Counted from the first letter of the stretch, positions 33,870-42,201 are shown. The stretch: DNA of 64,000 bases from Geobacteraceae bacterium (GCA_016720395.1 JADKKR010000013.1:49812-113811), one strand, 5' to 3'. Notes: generated by a model not told the origin, from the sequence alone. A program made the numbers and translations.

Positions 33870-34079
33870 ATGTTAAACAAGATTAGAAACAGAAAAGGTT
33901 TTACCCTGATCGAGCTCTTGATCGTTGTTGCGATCATCGGCATCCTGGCAGCTATTGCCATTCCGCAGTTCTCTGCTTACCGTGCAAAGGCTTACAACAG
34001 TGCGGCAACAAGTGACTTGAAAAATGCCAAAACACAGCTGGAGTCCTATTTTGCCGATAACCAAGTTTATCCGTATTAA
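33870..34079 (+). CDS. pilA: Type IV pilin, short Geobacter type (copy 2)
   Basis: A 69-residue prepilin with leader MLNKIRNRKG and a 59-residue mature part. Relative to copy 1 it has Gln46, Ser49 and Ala52; everything else in the mature protein is identical. Tyr50, Phe51, Tyr57 and Tyr59 crowd the C-terminal end, giving eight aromatics in 59 residues against six in the 61-residue G. sulfurreducens pilin as I remember it. AAAGGAGAAGGAT precedes ATG 33870; an ATG at 33852 is in frame but lies before that site. The PilA-C-like gene follows after 34 bases. Confidence 0.95.
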   Translation: MLNKIRNRKGFTLIELLIVVAIIGILAAIAIPQFSAYRAKAYNSAATSDLKNAKTQLESYFADNQVYPY

Positions 34080-34113
34080 TCTTATCCATTATAATTAAGA
34101 AAGGAGTTATCGT

Positions 34114-34443
34114 ATGAAAAGCAAAGTTCTCTTACTCGCGGCAGTTCTCACATTAACCTGTGCAGCGAATTCTTTTGCAGCTTTTGCCTGGCTTACAACC
34201 ACCGGGGGGGCAGCAACAGTAACCACTACCAATTCTGTTGTAACTTTTGCATTCAAGCCTTCAGCAAAAGTTGTATTTGGCTATGATGTAGCAACAACCG
34301 GCATAACGTATTCTCTTGGTACCTTCCATGAAACTGGTACCAGATCGTTTGGAACAACCTCGACTGATACCAACATTTACTGTTTTGATAATGCCGCAGC
34401 TAGCTTAAACAAATACTGCTGCAGAAGCTACAAAACCTGGTGA
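34114..34443 (+). CDS. PilA-C/Spc-like secreted pilin partner, probable frameshift near the end
   Basis: The frame gives 109 residues: a signal peptide (MKSKVLLLAAVLTLTCAANSFA) and a Thr/Gly/Ala-rich beta-type domain. Position and type match GSU1497 of G. sulfurreducens, the short-pilin chaperone or PilA-C partner that follows pilA. The last about ten residues (NKYCCRSYKTW) are out of character. If one A is dropped from AAA at 34407-34409, reading continues to a stop at 34502-34504 as TNTAAEATKPGDAPVTATTL and ISWATGWTASK, which has the expected composition. The gene also holds a run of seven G (34204-34210). AAAGGAG precedes the ATG. Confidence 0.7.
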   Translation: MKSKVLLLAAVLTLTCAANSFAAFAWLTTTGGAATVTTTNSVVTFAFKPSAKVVFGYDVATTGITYSLGTFHETGTRSFGTTSTDTNIYCFDNAAASLNKYCCRSYKTW

Positions 34444-34528
34444 TGCTCCGGTTACTGCTACAACCTTGATCTCTTGGGCCACAGGTTGGACCGCTTCTAA
34501 GTAGTTCATACTTTTCTGATGATGAATT

Positions 34529-34563
34529 GCGGGATGCGCCTTTCGGTACATCCCGTTTTTTTT
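34529..34563 (+). terminator. Intrinsic terminator after the pilin genes
   Basis: CGGGATG (34530-34536) pairs with CATCCCG (34549-34555) and is followed by eight T residues. It should end most pilin transcripts and limit read-through to the ABC/TPR/glycosyltransferase operon that starts 20 bases later. Confidence 0.85.
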
Positions 34564-34582
34564 CGGAACGGAGTGATGAATA

Positions 34583-35386
34583 GTGAACAATTTCCGTGTG
34601 ATATTCGAGGTAACTCTCAAAAGCTTAATTCGTGACAGATTACTGCAGGTCCTGCTGGCATGCGCCTTGTTCATTTTTCTGGTTGTTCCCGCACTCAGCC
34701 TTTTTTCCATGCGACAGGTGCAGGAGCTTTCGGTAACCTTGTCACTTTCGGCAATTTCTATTATCCTGCTGGTGCTGACCGTTATTCTCGGTTCATCTTC
34801 TATCTGGCGAGATATTGAACGCCGTTATCTCGCCTCGGTCCTCGGTCTCCCCGTCTCCCGCACCAGTTATATAATGGGCAAGTTCTTCGGGATCGTTACG
34901 TTCATCATGGTTGGTTCTATCCTTTTGGGCTTGGTGGCTACCGTTGTCATAGCGCTGGTTTCATCACAGTATCCATCTGATATTCCTGTCCGATGGCTAT
35001 ATATCTGGGCAGCGATACTGATGGACGGATTCAAGTATGTGCTGGTTGCTGCAGTAGCCCTGCTTTTTTCTGCTGTAAGTACCTCGTTTTATTTACCGTT
35101 TATTGCCACGTTGGTTGTCTATTTTTGCGGAAGCGCGTCGCAAGGGGTCTATGAGTATATCACCAGCGATTATGGGAAAACCATGTCTGCTATGACTCGA
35201 AACCTGATAAGTTCAATTTACTACCTTATCCCGAATTTTGCCGCCTTCGATTTTAAGGTCCAGGCGGTTTATCCGCTTGCTGTACCGTTCCAGGGGCTCC
35301 TTTTTACCGGCGTCTACTTTCTGATATATACTGGCATGGTTTTAATGATTGCGGTGTGGGTCTTTAACAGGAGGGAACTGGCGTGA
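34583..35386 (+). CDS. ABC-2 type transporter permease, pilin-linked
   Basis: A 267-residue permease with six predicted membrane spans (about 25-45, 53-75, 105-130, 150-175, 180-200, 240-262) and a cytoplasmic N-terminus; the conserved segment WRDIERRYLASVLGLPVSRTSY follows span 2, typical of ABC-2/NatB-like proteins. GTG start with CGGAGTGA upstream. Its partner ATPase is two genes downstream; all junctions overlap as GTGA or ATGA. Substrate unknown. The equivalent position after pilA in G. sulfurreducens also holds ABC transporter genes. Confidence 0.8.
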   Translation: MNNFRVIFEVTLKSLIRDRLLQVLLACALFIFLVVPALSLFSMRQVQELSVTLSLSAISIILLVLTVILGSSSIWRDIERRYLASVLGLPVSRTSYIMGKFFGIVTFIMVGSILLGLVATVVIALVSSQYPSDIPVRWLYIWAAILMDGFKYVLVAAVALLFSAVSTSFYLPFIATLVVYFCGSASQGVYEYITSDYGKTMSAMTRNLISSIYYLIPNFAAFDFKVQAVYPLAVPFQGLLFTGVYFLIYTGMVLMIAVWVFNRRELA

Positions 35387-36231
35387 TCTGCCGTCTGCTG
35401 TTTATCGCGTTTGTTGTCGGCTATTGCGCATGTATTGTACCGTTTGCATCCTATCTGAAAAACAGGCCTGTCGCAGTAAAGTTGGGCTATGTCCCCAGTG
35501 CTGAGGTCCTCAAGGTTGCGGTTGGCGATCAGAAGTTGCTGGTTTCTCAAGTTGCTGTAGTGAAAGTTCTGGTCTATTTCGGGACACTGGTTGAAAACTT
35601 CAATAAAAAAATCATATTGCCGCCTGAATACCTCAATATGTACAAAACTCTCCAGACCGCTGTGAAACTGGATCCCTATAACAACGATGCCTATTACTTT
35701 GCCCAGGCTGCTTTTACCTGGGAGGTGGGCCGGGCAGAAGAGGTCAATCTCATGCTTGACTATGGCATGAAGTACCGTAGTTGGGACTATATGCTCCCGT
35801 TTTTTGCCGGTTTTAATGCAGCATATTTTCTGAAGCAATACGAACCGGCTTCTCGATACATGCATAAGGCTGCCGAGATATCCGGAAACCCGTTACTGGC
35901 TAATTTGGCTGCCCGGTATTATTATGAGTCCAATAAAAGTGAACCTGGAATCCAGTTCCTCGAGATGATGGAAAAGGGGGCTAGGGATGAAAAAACGCGA
36001 GATTTGTATCGATTACGCCGCACGGCGCTGCAGGCTGCGCAACATATACAGACCGCAGTCAGCCAGTTTAAGGAGCGAAACGGCCGTCTGCCGGGCCGGA
36101 TTGACGAGCTTCTTGGGCAGGGCATCTTGAAGAAGATGCCAATTGATCCATATGGCGGCCAATTTTATCTGGATAATTCAGGCACGGTTAGAACGACCAG
36201 TAAATTTGCATTTGGGGAGCATAACCAGTGA
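35383..36231 (+). CDS. TPR protein with pseudopilin-like C-terminal segment
   Basis: A 282-residue protein with an N-terminal membrane anchor (residues 5-24), helical repeats of TPR type from about 90 to 200 (AVKLDPYNNDAYYFAQAAF and AGFNAAYFLKQYEPASRYM), and a C-terminal stretch HIQTAVSQFKERNGRLP-GRIDEL-KKMPIDPYGGQFYL that resembles the body of GspG-like pseudopilins. It should sit on the periplasmic face of the membrane. GTG start overlapping the permease stop; stop overlapping the ATPase start. Placed inside the ABC unit, it may be the part that recognises a pilin-like substrate. Confidence 0.7.
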   Translation: MICRLLFIAFVVGYCACIVPFASYLKNRPVAVKLGYVPSAEVLKVAVGDQKLLVSQVAVVKVLVYFGTLVENFNKKIILPPEYLNMYKTLQTAVKLDPYNNDAYYFAQAAFTWEVGRAEEVNLMLDYGMKYRSWDYMLPFFAGFNAAYFLKQYEPASRYMHKAAEISGNPLLANLAARYYYESNKSEPGIQFLEMMEKGARDEKTRDLYRLRRTALQAAQHIQTAVSQFKERNGRLPGRIDELLGQGILKKMPIDPYGGQFYLDNSGTVRTTSKFAFGEHNQ

Positions 36232-37094
36232 ACGCGCTTTCGATTACAGGATTGAGCAAGACGTACCGTGGAAAAAAACTCCAGAAAGTGACCGCTCTCG
36301 TCGGACTTGATCTGGAAGTTGCCGCCGGGGAGGTGTTCGGTTTCCTGGGACCGAATGGAGCCGGGAAGAGCACGACCATCAAGTCAGTAATGGGCTTGAT
36401 CCGGCCGACTGCCGGAGCAGTAAAGGTATATGGCGTTCCCGCAACCGACCCGTCTTCCCGCAGCAGGATAGGGTATCTACCTGAAAATCCATCTTTCTTT
36501 GATTTTATGACCGCCAGGGAATATCTCACCTTCGTCGGCGTGACATGCGGGATGGATCGTTCGGTTCTGCATAAAGAGTCAGAACGTGTGCTTGGCCTGT
36601 TGGATCTTGCCCAGGCTGCAGACCGCCCTATTCGAGGCTACAGCAAGGGGATGGTTCAGCGTCTCGGGCTTGGGCAGGCTCTGGTGCATGATCCGGATAT
36701 GTACATCCTGGATGAGCCGATGAGCGGTCTTGACCCGATTGGCCGGGCACTGGTTAAGGATATCATCCTCGATCTGAAGCAACGAGGAAAGACGGTCTTC
36801 TTCAGTACCCATATTACCGCGGATGTAGAGGCGGTTTGTGATCGCGTCGGTGTTATCGCAAAGGGGGTCCTGGAAGCTGTTGACAGCGTTGACAGCATTC
36901 TGGAAAAGGGAATACTGGGGTATGTCATCCGCTTTTGCAGTTCGGATGGGTCAGATGGGGTTAAACGTGTTTCCCGTGAAGAGCTTGATGCCGCCATGAG
37001 GCAGTTGCTCGAGTCAAAGGCTGTTATCAAGTCTGTTGAGCCGGAGCGGAAGGACATGGAGTCGTTCTTCCTTTCAGTTGTTGTAAGGTCATGA
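36228..37094 (+). CDS. ABC transporter ATP-binding protein, pilin-linked
   Basis: A 288-residue ABC ATPase: Walker A FLGPNGAGKSTTIK near residue 42, signature YSKGMVQRLGLGQAL near 139, Walker B MYILDEPMSGLDP and the His switch FFSTHI. The C-terminal 70 residues are the usual extension of NatA/CcmA-like ATPases. It pairs with the permease of 34583. Overlapping starts with both neighbours show tight coupling. Confidence 0.92.
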   Translation: MNALSITGLSKTYRGKKLQKVTALVGLDLEVAAGEVFGFLGPNGAGKSTTIKSVMGLIRPTAGAVKVYGVPATDPSSRSRIGYLPENPSFFDFMTAREYLTFVGVTCGMDRSVLHKESERVLGLLDLAQAADRPIRGYSKGMVQRLGLGQALVHDPDMYILDEPMSGLDPIGRALVKDIILDLKQRGKTVFFSTHITADVEAVCDRVGVIAKGVLEAVDSVDSILEKGILGYVIRFCSSDGSDGVKRVSREELDAAMRQLLESKAVIKSVEPERKDMESFFLSVVVRS

Positions 37095-38812
37095 AATTTT
37101 CAGTCAGGCCCTGGCTGAAGCTTGCCCTGCCACTATTCCTTGTGCTGGCTGCGTACTTCCCGTCGATCAATAATCCATTCAGTCGTTTTGATGATCCTTT
37201 TATTGTCAATGTATATGGACTCAACAGCACGCTTTCATTCCGCGATATAATCACACCGGGGGGCAGTTTTTATTACCGGCCGCTCATCAACCTTTCCTAT
37301 TGGCTCGACTTCCGATTGTGGGGAATGGAGCCGACGTTCATGCACCTGGAGAATATTCTCGCTCACCTGTTAAATGTGCTTCTGGTATACCTGATAGCAT
37401 CGCGCCTTCCCGCTTCTTTGAAAATACCAAGCCTGCCGTTCCTGAGCGCTCTGCTCTTCGGCCTGCATCCCATCAACAGCGAATCGGTCAACTGGATCGC
37501 CGGCAGAACCGATGCGTTTGCAGCAATGTTCATACTGTCTGCCTTCTATTGCCTGATACGATCGGTTCAGGAACAATCGACGCGGTTTGCAACACTTGCC
37601 TTCGGGGCTGCGTTTATCGGTGTTCTGGCCAAAGAGACGGCCATCATGTTCATCCCTGCTGCGTTCCTGGTGACAACCCGCTGGCCTGTCATGCCGCTGA
37701 ATGACACCCGCGACAGAATCTGGCGAAACCGCAATCTGCTTATGCCGCTCGTTATTTCAACCGGCGCGGTGTTCGCACTTTGCCTGCTGGTGTATCTGAA
37801 GAGGCAGGGTGACAATGCCATTTCGATCACCTTTAAAGGCGGCCCGGACCTATTCATCCGAATGATCGAGGCGTTTGGCTTCTATGTAAAAAAGATGTTT
37901 CTGCCGCTTCCACTGAATGTTGCAATCATAGAGATCGACCCGTTGTACTCATTTGTCGGTATCATAGCAGTTTGTGCCTTGCTCGTGAGCTTCAGGCGGT
38001 CCGGGATTCCCGGAATCTTCCTTGCTTCTGCAGTATTGTTCGTGCTTCCGGCATTGGTCGTTGCCACATCGTCGTTCGCCTGGACACCGTATGGTGAGCG
38101 TTATCTCTACATCCCTGCAGCCTTCGCAGTCATCGGGTGTCTGGAGCTTTTTTACCGTCTGCTGGAACGTTGGAATGCATCCGGGTGGTTTGTGCCCGTC
38201 TCCGCCGTTATAATCGCCCTGGCCTTGGTTGCAACCCTGCAGCGCGGAAAGCTCTGGGGGGATAATCTTGCCATGCTTGAGGATATTGTTGTCAAAACGC
38301 CGAACTTTGGTGTGGTACGCAATGAGTACGGTATCCTCCTCAAAATGGCCGGGCGGTATGATGAGGCCGAAAATCAGTTCAAGATTGCATTGCAACAAAA
38401 GAACAAGTCTTATGTCGACAGGATGATCCGCCTGAACCTGTTCGGCATGAATCTGATTGGAAAGAACCAGGACGAGTCGTACCAGATACTATTGAAAGAG
38501 ATCGGCCGCAAGGCCGATGCGGAGGTGGAGTTGTTGAAGCTGATAAACACTTATGATGAATACATGCTTGGGTCTGCGGTAAAGCTGGAGCAGAGGAAAA
38601 AGATCATAGCCGATATTATCGAGACCAATGAAAACCTCTATGTGAAAACCCGAGACCCGTACTATCTTTATCGATCAGGTCAGCTTGAACTTTCGATCGG
38701 AAATAAGCAGCAGGCGGCGATGATGTTCAGAAAAACCTGGGAAAATGCCCGACCCGAGGTATATTATCGGGACCCGGCTCGAAGACTTGCAGAAAAACTG
38801 GAAGCGAAATGA
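37091..38812 (+). CDS. TMTC-like GT-C membrane glycosyltransferase with C-terminal TPRs
   Basis: A 573-residue protein with about ten membrane spans in the first 390 residues, then a soluble helical-repeat tail (MAGRYDEAENQFKIALQQK at about 438). In the first periplasmic loop is FDDPFIV, the acidic pair expected of GT-C enzymes, and HPINSESVNWIAGRTD matches the conserved loop of TMTC-type O-mannosyltransferases and bacterial relatives. Such enzymes use polyprenyl-phosphate sugars on the outer face of the membrane and glycosylate proteins. Neighbour position suggests the pilin or an exported partner as substrate; this is inference. Confidence 0.72.
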   Translation: MKFSVRPWLKLALPLFLVLAAYFPSINNPFSRFDDPFIVNVYGLNSTLSFRDIITPGGSFYYRPLINLSYWLDFRLWGMEPTFMHLENILAHLLNVLLVYLIASRLPASLKIPSLPFLSALLFGLHPINSESVNWIAGRTDAFAAMFILSAFYCLIRSVQEQSTRFATLAFGAAFIGVLAKETAIMFIPAAFLVTTRWPVMPLNDTRDRIWRNRNLLMPLVISTGAVFALCLLVYLKRQGDNAISITFKGGPDLFIRMIEAFGFYVKKMFLPLPLNVAIIEIDPLYSFVGIIAVCALLVSFRRSGIPGIFLASAVLFVLPALVVATSSFAWTPYGERYLYIPAAFAVIGCLELFYRLLERWNASGWFVPVSAVIIALALVATLQRGKLWGDNLAMLEDIVVKTPNFGVVRNEYGILLKMAGRYDEAENQFKIALQQKNKSYVDRMIRLNLFGMNLIGKNQDESYQILLKEIGRKADAEVELLKLINTYDEYMLGSAVKLEQRKKIIADIIETNENLYVKTRDPYYLYRSGQLELSIGNKQQAAMMFRKTWENARPEVYYRDPARRLAEKLEAK

Positions 38813-39657
38813 GTACGTTTGCTACGTTAGCCATGTTAAGACCAAAACAGTGGACCAAGAACCTGATCCTGTTCTTCCCACCATTTCTCAGCGGTGCGCT
38901 GTTAACTTCGAACTGCCTCTCCGCATACGGATTACTGACGCTGATATCATTCTGTTCTGTCTCGAGCGCGCTCTATATCTGCAATGATCTGATTGACATG
39001 GAGCGGGACCGGTTACATCCGGTAAAACGCCTGCGTCCCCTGGCATCGGGGGCGGTATCAACAAGGCTGGCGGCTGCCGCAGCGGCTTTGTTCGGATTAT
39101 CAGGGTTTGTACTCGCCATACTGGCGGTTCGGCCCTTGATTCCCTACCTGCTTTTATACTGCGCAGTCACCGTCATGTACTCCACATGGTTAAAACATAT
39201 TCCTGTGGTAGATCTGTTCTGCATTTCATGCGGCTTTCTGATCAGGCTTCAAGCCGGTGGCGCCGTATTCAGAATTGAAATTTCCGAATGGCTTTTTTTA
39301 AGTGTCTTTTTTCTGTCACTTTTCTTAAGCTCCGGCAAACGGTTATCCGAACTGAACCTGTTGGGAGCCGATGCAGCTGATCACAGGGTCAGCTTGTGCG
39401 GTTATTCCGGCGGTACTCTCGATGCGATGCTTCAAATCACCGCCGCTACGGTTCTGGTCACCTACAGCATGTATACGCTTGCTCATCCTCAGCTTGTATA
39501 TACCGTCCCGCTGTGCACCTTCGGTCTTTTTCGCTACATTCTGAGGATTAAGGGCGGAAACAGTGGTGACCCGACTGAGTCTCTCTTCAAGGATCTTCCT
39601 CTGTTGTTCGTGAGTATACTCTGGGCACTGCTTGTGGCATGGAGTATCTATCTGTGA
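38809..39657 (+). CDS. UbiA-family prenyltransferase (decaprenyl-phosphate phosphoribosyltransferase-like)
   Basis: A 282-residue integral membrane prenyltransferase with eight or nine spans. RPKQWTKNLILFFPPFLSG and the first Asp-rich motif NDLIDMERDRLHPVK, then SGKRLSEL and the second loop, fit the branch that includes 5-phosphoribosyl-1-pyrophosphate:decaprenyl-phosphate transferase. It could make a polyprenyl-phosphate sugar donor for the adjacent GT-C protein. The ATG overlaps the previous stop (ATGA), and the next gene's GTG overlaps its own stop. Confidence 0.82.
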   Translation: MSTFATLAMLRPKQWTKNLILFFPPFLSGALLTSNCLSAYGLLTLISFCSVSSALYICNDLIDMERDRLHPVKRLRPLASGAVSTRLAAAAAALFGLSGFVLAILAVRPLIPYLLLYCAVTVMYSTWLKHIPVVDLFCISCGFLIRLQAGGAVFRIEISEWLFLSVFFLSLFLSSGKRLSELNLLGADAADHRVSLCGYSGGTLDAMLQITAATVLVTYSMYTLAHPQLVYTVPLCTFGLFRYILRIKGGNSGDPTESLFKDLPLLFVSILWALLVAWSIYL

Positions 39658-40637
39658 ACAGGGTTTACATCGTTATTGTCAACTGGAATGGCTGGAAGGA
39701 TACCATTGAGTGTCTTGAGTCACTATTGATACTTGAGTATCCGGATTTTCGTATTGTAGTCTGCGATAATGGTTCACAAGATGATTCTGTCACAATGCTG
39801 CGTGCATGGTGTGAACGCAGGTTCGGTTTCAGATCGGCAGACTGGCAGGTATTAAGTCGTCAAGCCGCTGAGAAAGGGGAAGGTTCCCTGAATGCCGTGA
39901 TTACCCTGGTAACCAACGGCGCAAATCTCGGTTTCGGCGGGGGGACAAACGTTGGCCTGCGCTATGCGCTTGCGTGCGGTGATGCAGCGTATTGCTGGCT
40001 GCTGAATAATGACACTGTGGCTGACACCCTGGCACTGACAGAGCTGGTTGCAAGGCTGAACGAAAAGCCTGACGCATGCATGTGCGGTTCAACGGTGCGG
40101 GAATACGGGAATCGATCGCGAATTCAGGCATTGGGCGGCGCGATCTATTACAAGTGGCTGGGCATCGCCTGGCACATCGGAAGGACACTGCAAGGTGATG
40201 TGCTTCCCGAGGCGGCCGCGGTTGAAAATAAGATGGATTATGTGACGGGTGCGTCCTTATTGGTGCAATCATCATATCTAACCGAAGTTGGGCTTCTGGC
40301 TGAAGATTATTTTTTGTATTTCGAAGAAATCGATTGGGTCTCTCGCGGCCTAGGTCGTTACACCCTTGCTTATGCACCTAAAAGTGTCGTGTATCACAAG
40401 GTGGGGGCAAGTATCGGAACAGCTACAAATCCCTTACGAAAGAGCTATCTCTGCGATTATTACAGCCTGCGCAACCGCATTCTTTACAGTCGTCGGCACT
40501 GCCCGTCAGTTCTGCCGTGCGTGTATCTTGGTCTGGTTGTGGAACTCTTTGTCCGGTTGCTTCTGGGAAGATGGGATCTTGCCGGGATGGTCTGGCGCCT
40601 GCTCCGGAACAGCGGAGAAGAAGCAAAAACATCATGA
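39654..40637 (+). CDS. Family 2 glycosyltransferase
   Basis: A 327-residue GT-A fold transferase of the rhamnosyltransferase-like GT2 group: IVIVNWNGWKDTIECL at the start, VVCDNGSQDDS for nucleotide binding, and LLNNDTVAD as DxD equivalent. The acceptor region ends with FEEIDWVSRGL. I start at GTG 39654, which overlaps the UbiA stop and has GGAG nine bases upstream; ATG 39639 is also in frame. It begins the polysaccharide cluster but is translationally coupled to the pilin-linked operon. Confidence 0.88.
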   Translation: MNRVYIVIVNWNGWKDTIECLESLLILEYPDFRIVVCDNGSQDDSVTMLRAWCERRFGFRSADWQVLSRQAAEKGEGSLNAVITLVTNGANLGFGGGTNVGLRYALACGDAAYCWLLNNDTVADTLALTELVARLNEKPDACMCGSTVREYGNRSRIQALGGAIYYKWLGIAWHIGRTLQGDVLPEAAAVENKMDYVTGASLLVQSSYLTEVGLLAEDYFLYFEEIDWVSRGLGRYTLAYAPKSVVYHKVGASIGTATNPLRKSYLCDYYSLRNRILYSRRHCPSVLPCVYLGLVVELFVRLLLGRWDLAGMVWRLLRNSGEEAKTS

Positions 40638-41419
40638 GCCTGCGGATATCTGTCATAACAGTCACGCTCAACTCCGGACGCTTTCTGGCGGAATGCCTTT
40701 CATCAGTGGCTGCCCAGGGCAACAGTCTCCATGAGCATATCATCGTTGATGGCGGTTCTACCGATTCGACCCTTGAGATTGTCAAGCAGCATGCTGCTGC
40801 CGATCCGCGCGTGCGCTGGATATCCGAGCCGGATCGCGGCATCTCCGATGCGATGAACAAGGGTGTTGCGTTGGCAACCGGTGACGTTATAACCCACCTT
40901 AATTCCGACGACTACTACCCTCATCCCCAGGTACTTGCATCGGTACAGGACTGCTTTACCCTTAATCCGTCTTCTTCCTGGCTGACCGGAGGATTTACAT
41001 TTGTCTCCGGGGAGGGTGCCTTCCTACGAGATATACGGGTTCGAAAATATTCCTTCAGGCGCCTTGTCCGTGGTAACATTCTTCTGCATCCTTCCACATT
41101 TATTAAACGTGACCTTTTTGTTGCGGTGGGGGGCTTTGATGTGTCCTTATTGTTCTGTATGGATTATGATCTTTTTCTCAAGTTGGGGAGCGTGGAGCCG
41201 CCGTTGGTGGTTGATAAACAGTTGAGCTGTTTCAGGGCACATCCCGCCAGCCGCTCTGTTTCTCAATCGGAACAGGCCTATGCTGAGGAGTTCAGGGTCA
41301 GAATGGATTACCTGCACAGCAAAGGTCGCTCAACTATCTATTATTATCTCGATTATCAGTTAAAGCGACGCCTGAATAAATTGCTGTACAGGGGATTGCT
41401 TTCTGCCAATAAGAATTAA
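40634..41419 (+). CDS. Family 2 glycosyltransferase
   Basis: A 261-residue GT2 enzyme of the WcaA-like type: ISVITVTLNSGRFLAECL, HIIVDGGSTDSTLEIV, GISDAMNKGVALATGDVITHLNSDD. The catalytic domain is short and complete. The ATG overlaps the previous stop as ATGA; a longer in-frame form from 40517 would overlap the preceding gene heavily and lacks a family match. Confidence 0.9.
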   Translation: MSLRISVITVTLNSGRFLAECLSSVAAQGNSLHEHIIVDGGSTDSTLEIVKQHAAADPRVRWISEPDRGISDAMNKGVALATGDVITHLNSDDYYPHPQVLASVQDCFTLNPSSSWLTGGFTFVSGEGAFLRDIRVRKYSFRRLVRGNILLHPSTFIKRDLFVAVGGFDVSLLFCMDYDLFLKLGSVEPPLVVDKQLSCFRAHPASRSVSQSEQAYAEEFRVRMDYLHSKGRSTIYYYLDYQLKRRLNKLLYRGLLSANKN

Positions 41420-41441
41420 TGAGGGTCTCAGTGGGAACATC

Positions 41442-42191
41442 ATGCCAAAAGTTAGTGTAGTTGTCCCGTGTTATAATCACGGTGACTTCTTGGCGGAAAC
41501 GATGGACTCTCTTCAGAGCCAAACCTTCACTGATTTTGAGATCATAGTGGTGAATGACGGATCAACGGATGAGTCTACAGTCACATTACTGAAAAATCTG
41601 AATCAATCAAGGACAAGAGTAATTCACACAGACAACAGAGGTGTGTCAGCCGCCAGAAACAGGGGGATCGTTGAATCGGCCGGTGAGTATATTCTGCCTC
41701 TTGATTCAGATGACAGGATTGCACCTGGTTTCCTTGAGTTGGCTGTAGAAGTATTGGATACCCAACCGGAAGTTGCAATTGTATATTGTGAAAGGGTACT
41801 ATTTGGCGAACGTGAAGGGATTGATCCGTTGCCGGCGTATGATCCTAAGGAGCTTCTGGTTGATAATTGTATCTACCCGGCGGCACTGTTCAGGAAAACG
41901 GATTGGAAGACCGTTGGTGGCTACAATGAAAAAATGGTCTATGGCTGGGAGGATTGGGATTTCTGGATCTCACTGTCCGACCTTAACATGCAGGTCGTTA
42001 AAATTCCCGAGCCCCTGTTTTTTTACAGGGTCAGGAGCTCTTCGAGGGACCACTCACTTAGATTTCTTCAAAAACTGGCAATGATGTCCTTAATTATTTT
42101 ACGTCACAAGCGCCTATATTTATGCAATTTAGACTTGCTGATGAAAAGGGCGTTGGTTGTGCTTACCGCAAAGCTGACCACGCAAAAATAA
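41442..42191 (+). CDS. Family 2 glycosyltransferase
   Basis: A 249-residue GT2 enzyme with VSVVVPCYNHGDFLAETM, IIVVNDGSTDES, ARNRGIVESAGEYILPLDSDD and the acceptor-side motif GWEDWDFWISL. Base composition falls noticeably from here. It is the last transferase before the Wzm/Wzt exporter. Confidence 0.9.
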   Translation: MPKVSVVVPCYNHGDFLAETMDSLQSQTFTDFEIIVVNDGSTDESTVTLLKNLNQSRTRVIHTDNRGVSAARNRGIVESAGEYILPLDSDDRIAPGFLELAVEVLDTQPEVAIVYCERVLFGEREGIDPLPAYDPKELLVDNCIYPAALFRKTDWKTVGGYNEKMVYGWEDWDFWISLSDLNMQVVKIPEPLFFYRVRSSSRDHSLRFLQKLAMMSLIILRHKRLYLCNLDLLMKRALVVLTAKLTTQK

Positions 42192-42201
42192 CCGGAACAC
42201 T

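Noticed and set aside
33610..34113. Search for a GEMM (c-di-GMP/cGAMP) riboswitch in the pilin leaders
   Set aside because: Because of the Hypr cyclase I looked for the conserved GEMM blocks upstream of both pilins and the PilA-C-like gene and saw none.
40517..40633. Upstream extension of the second GT2 gene
   Set aside because: The extension overlaps the preceding transferase by about 120 bases and does not fit the GT2 N-terminus; the ATGA overlap start at 40634 is much better.
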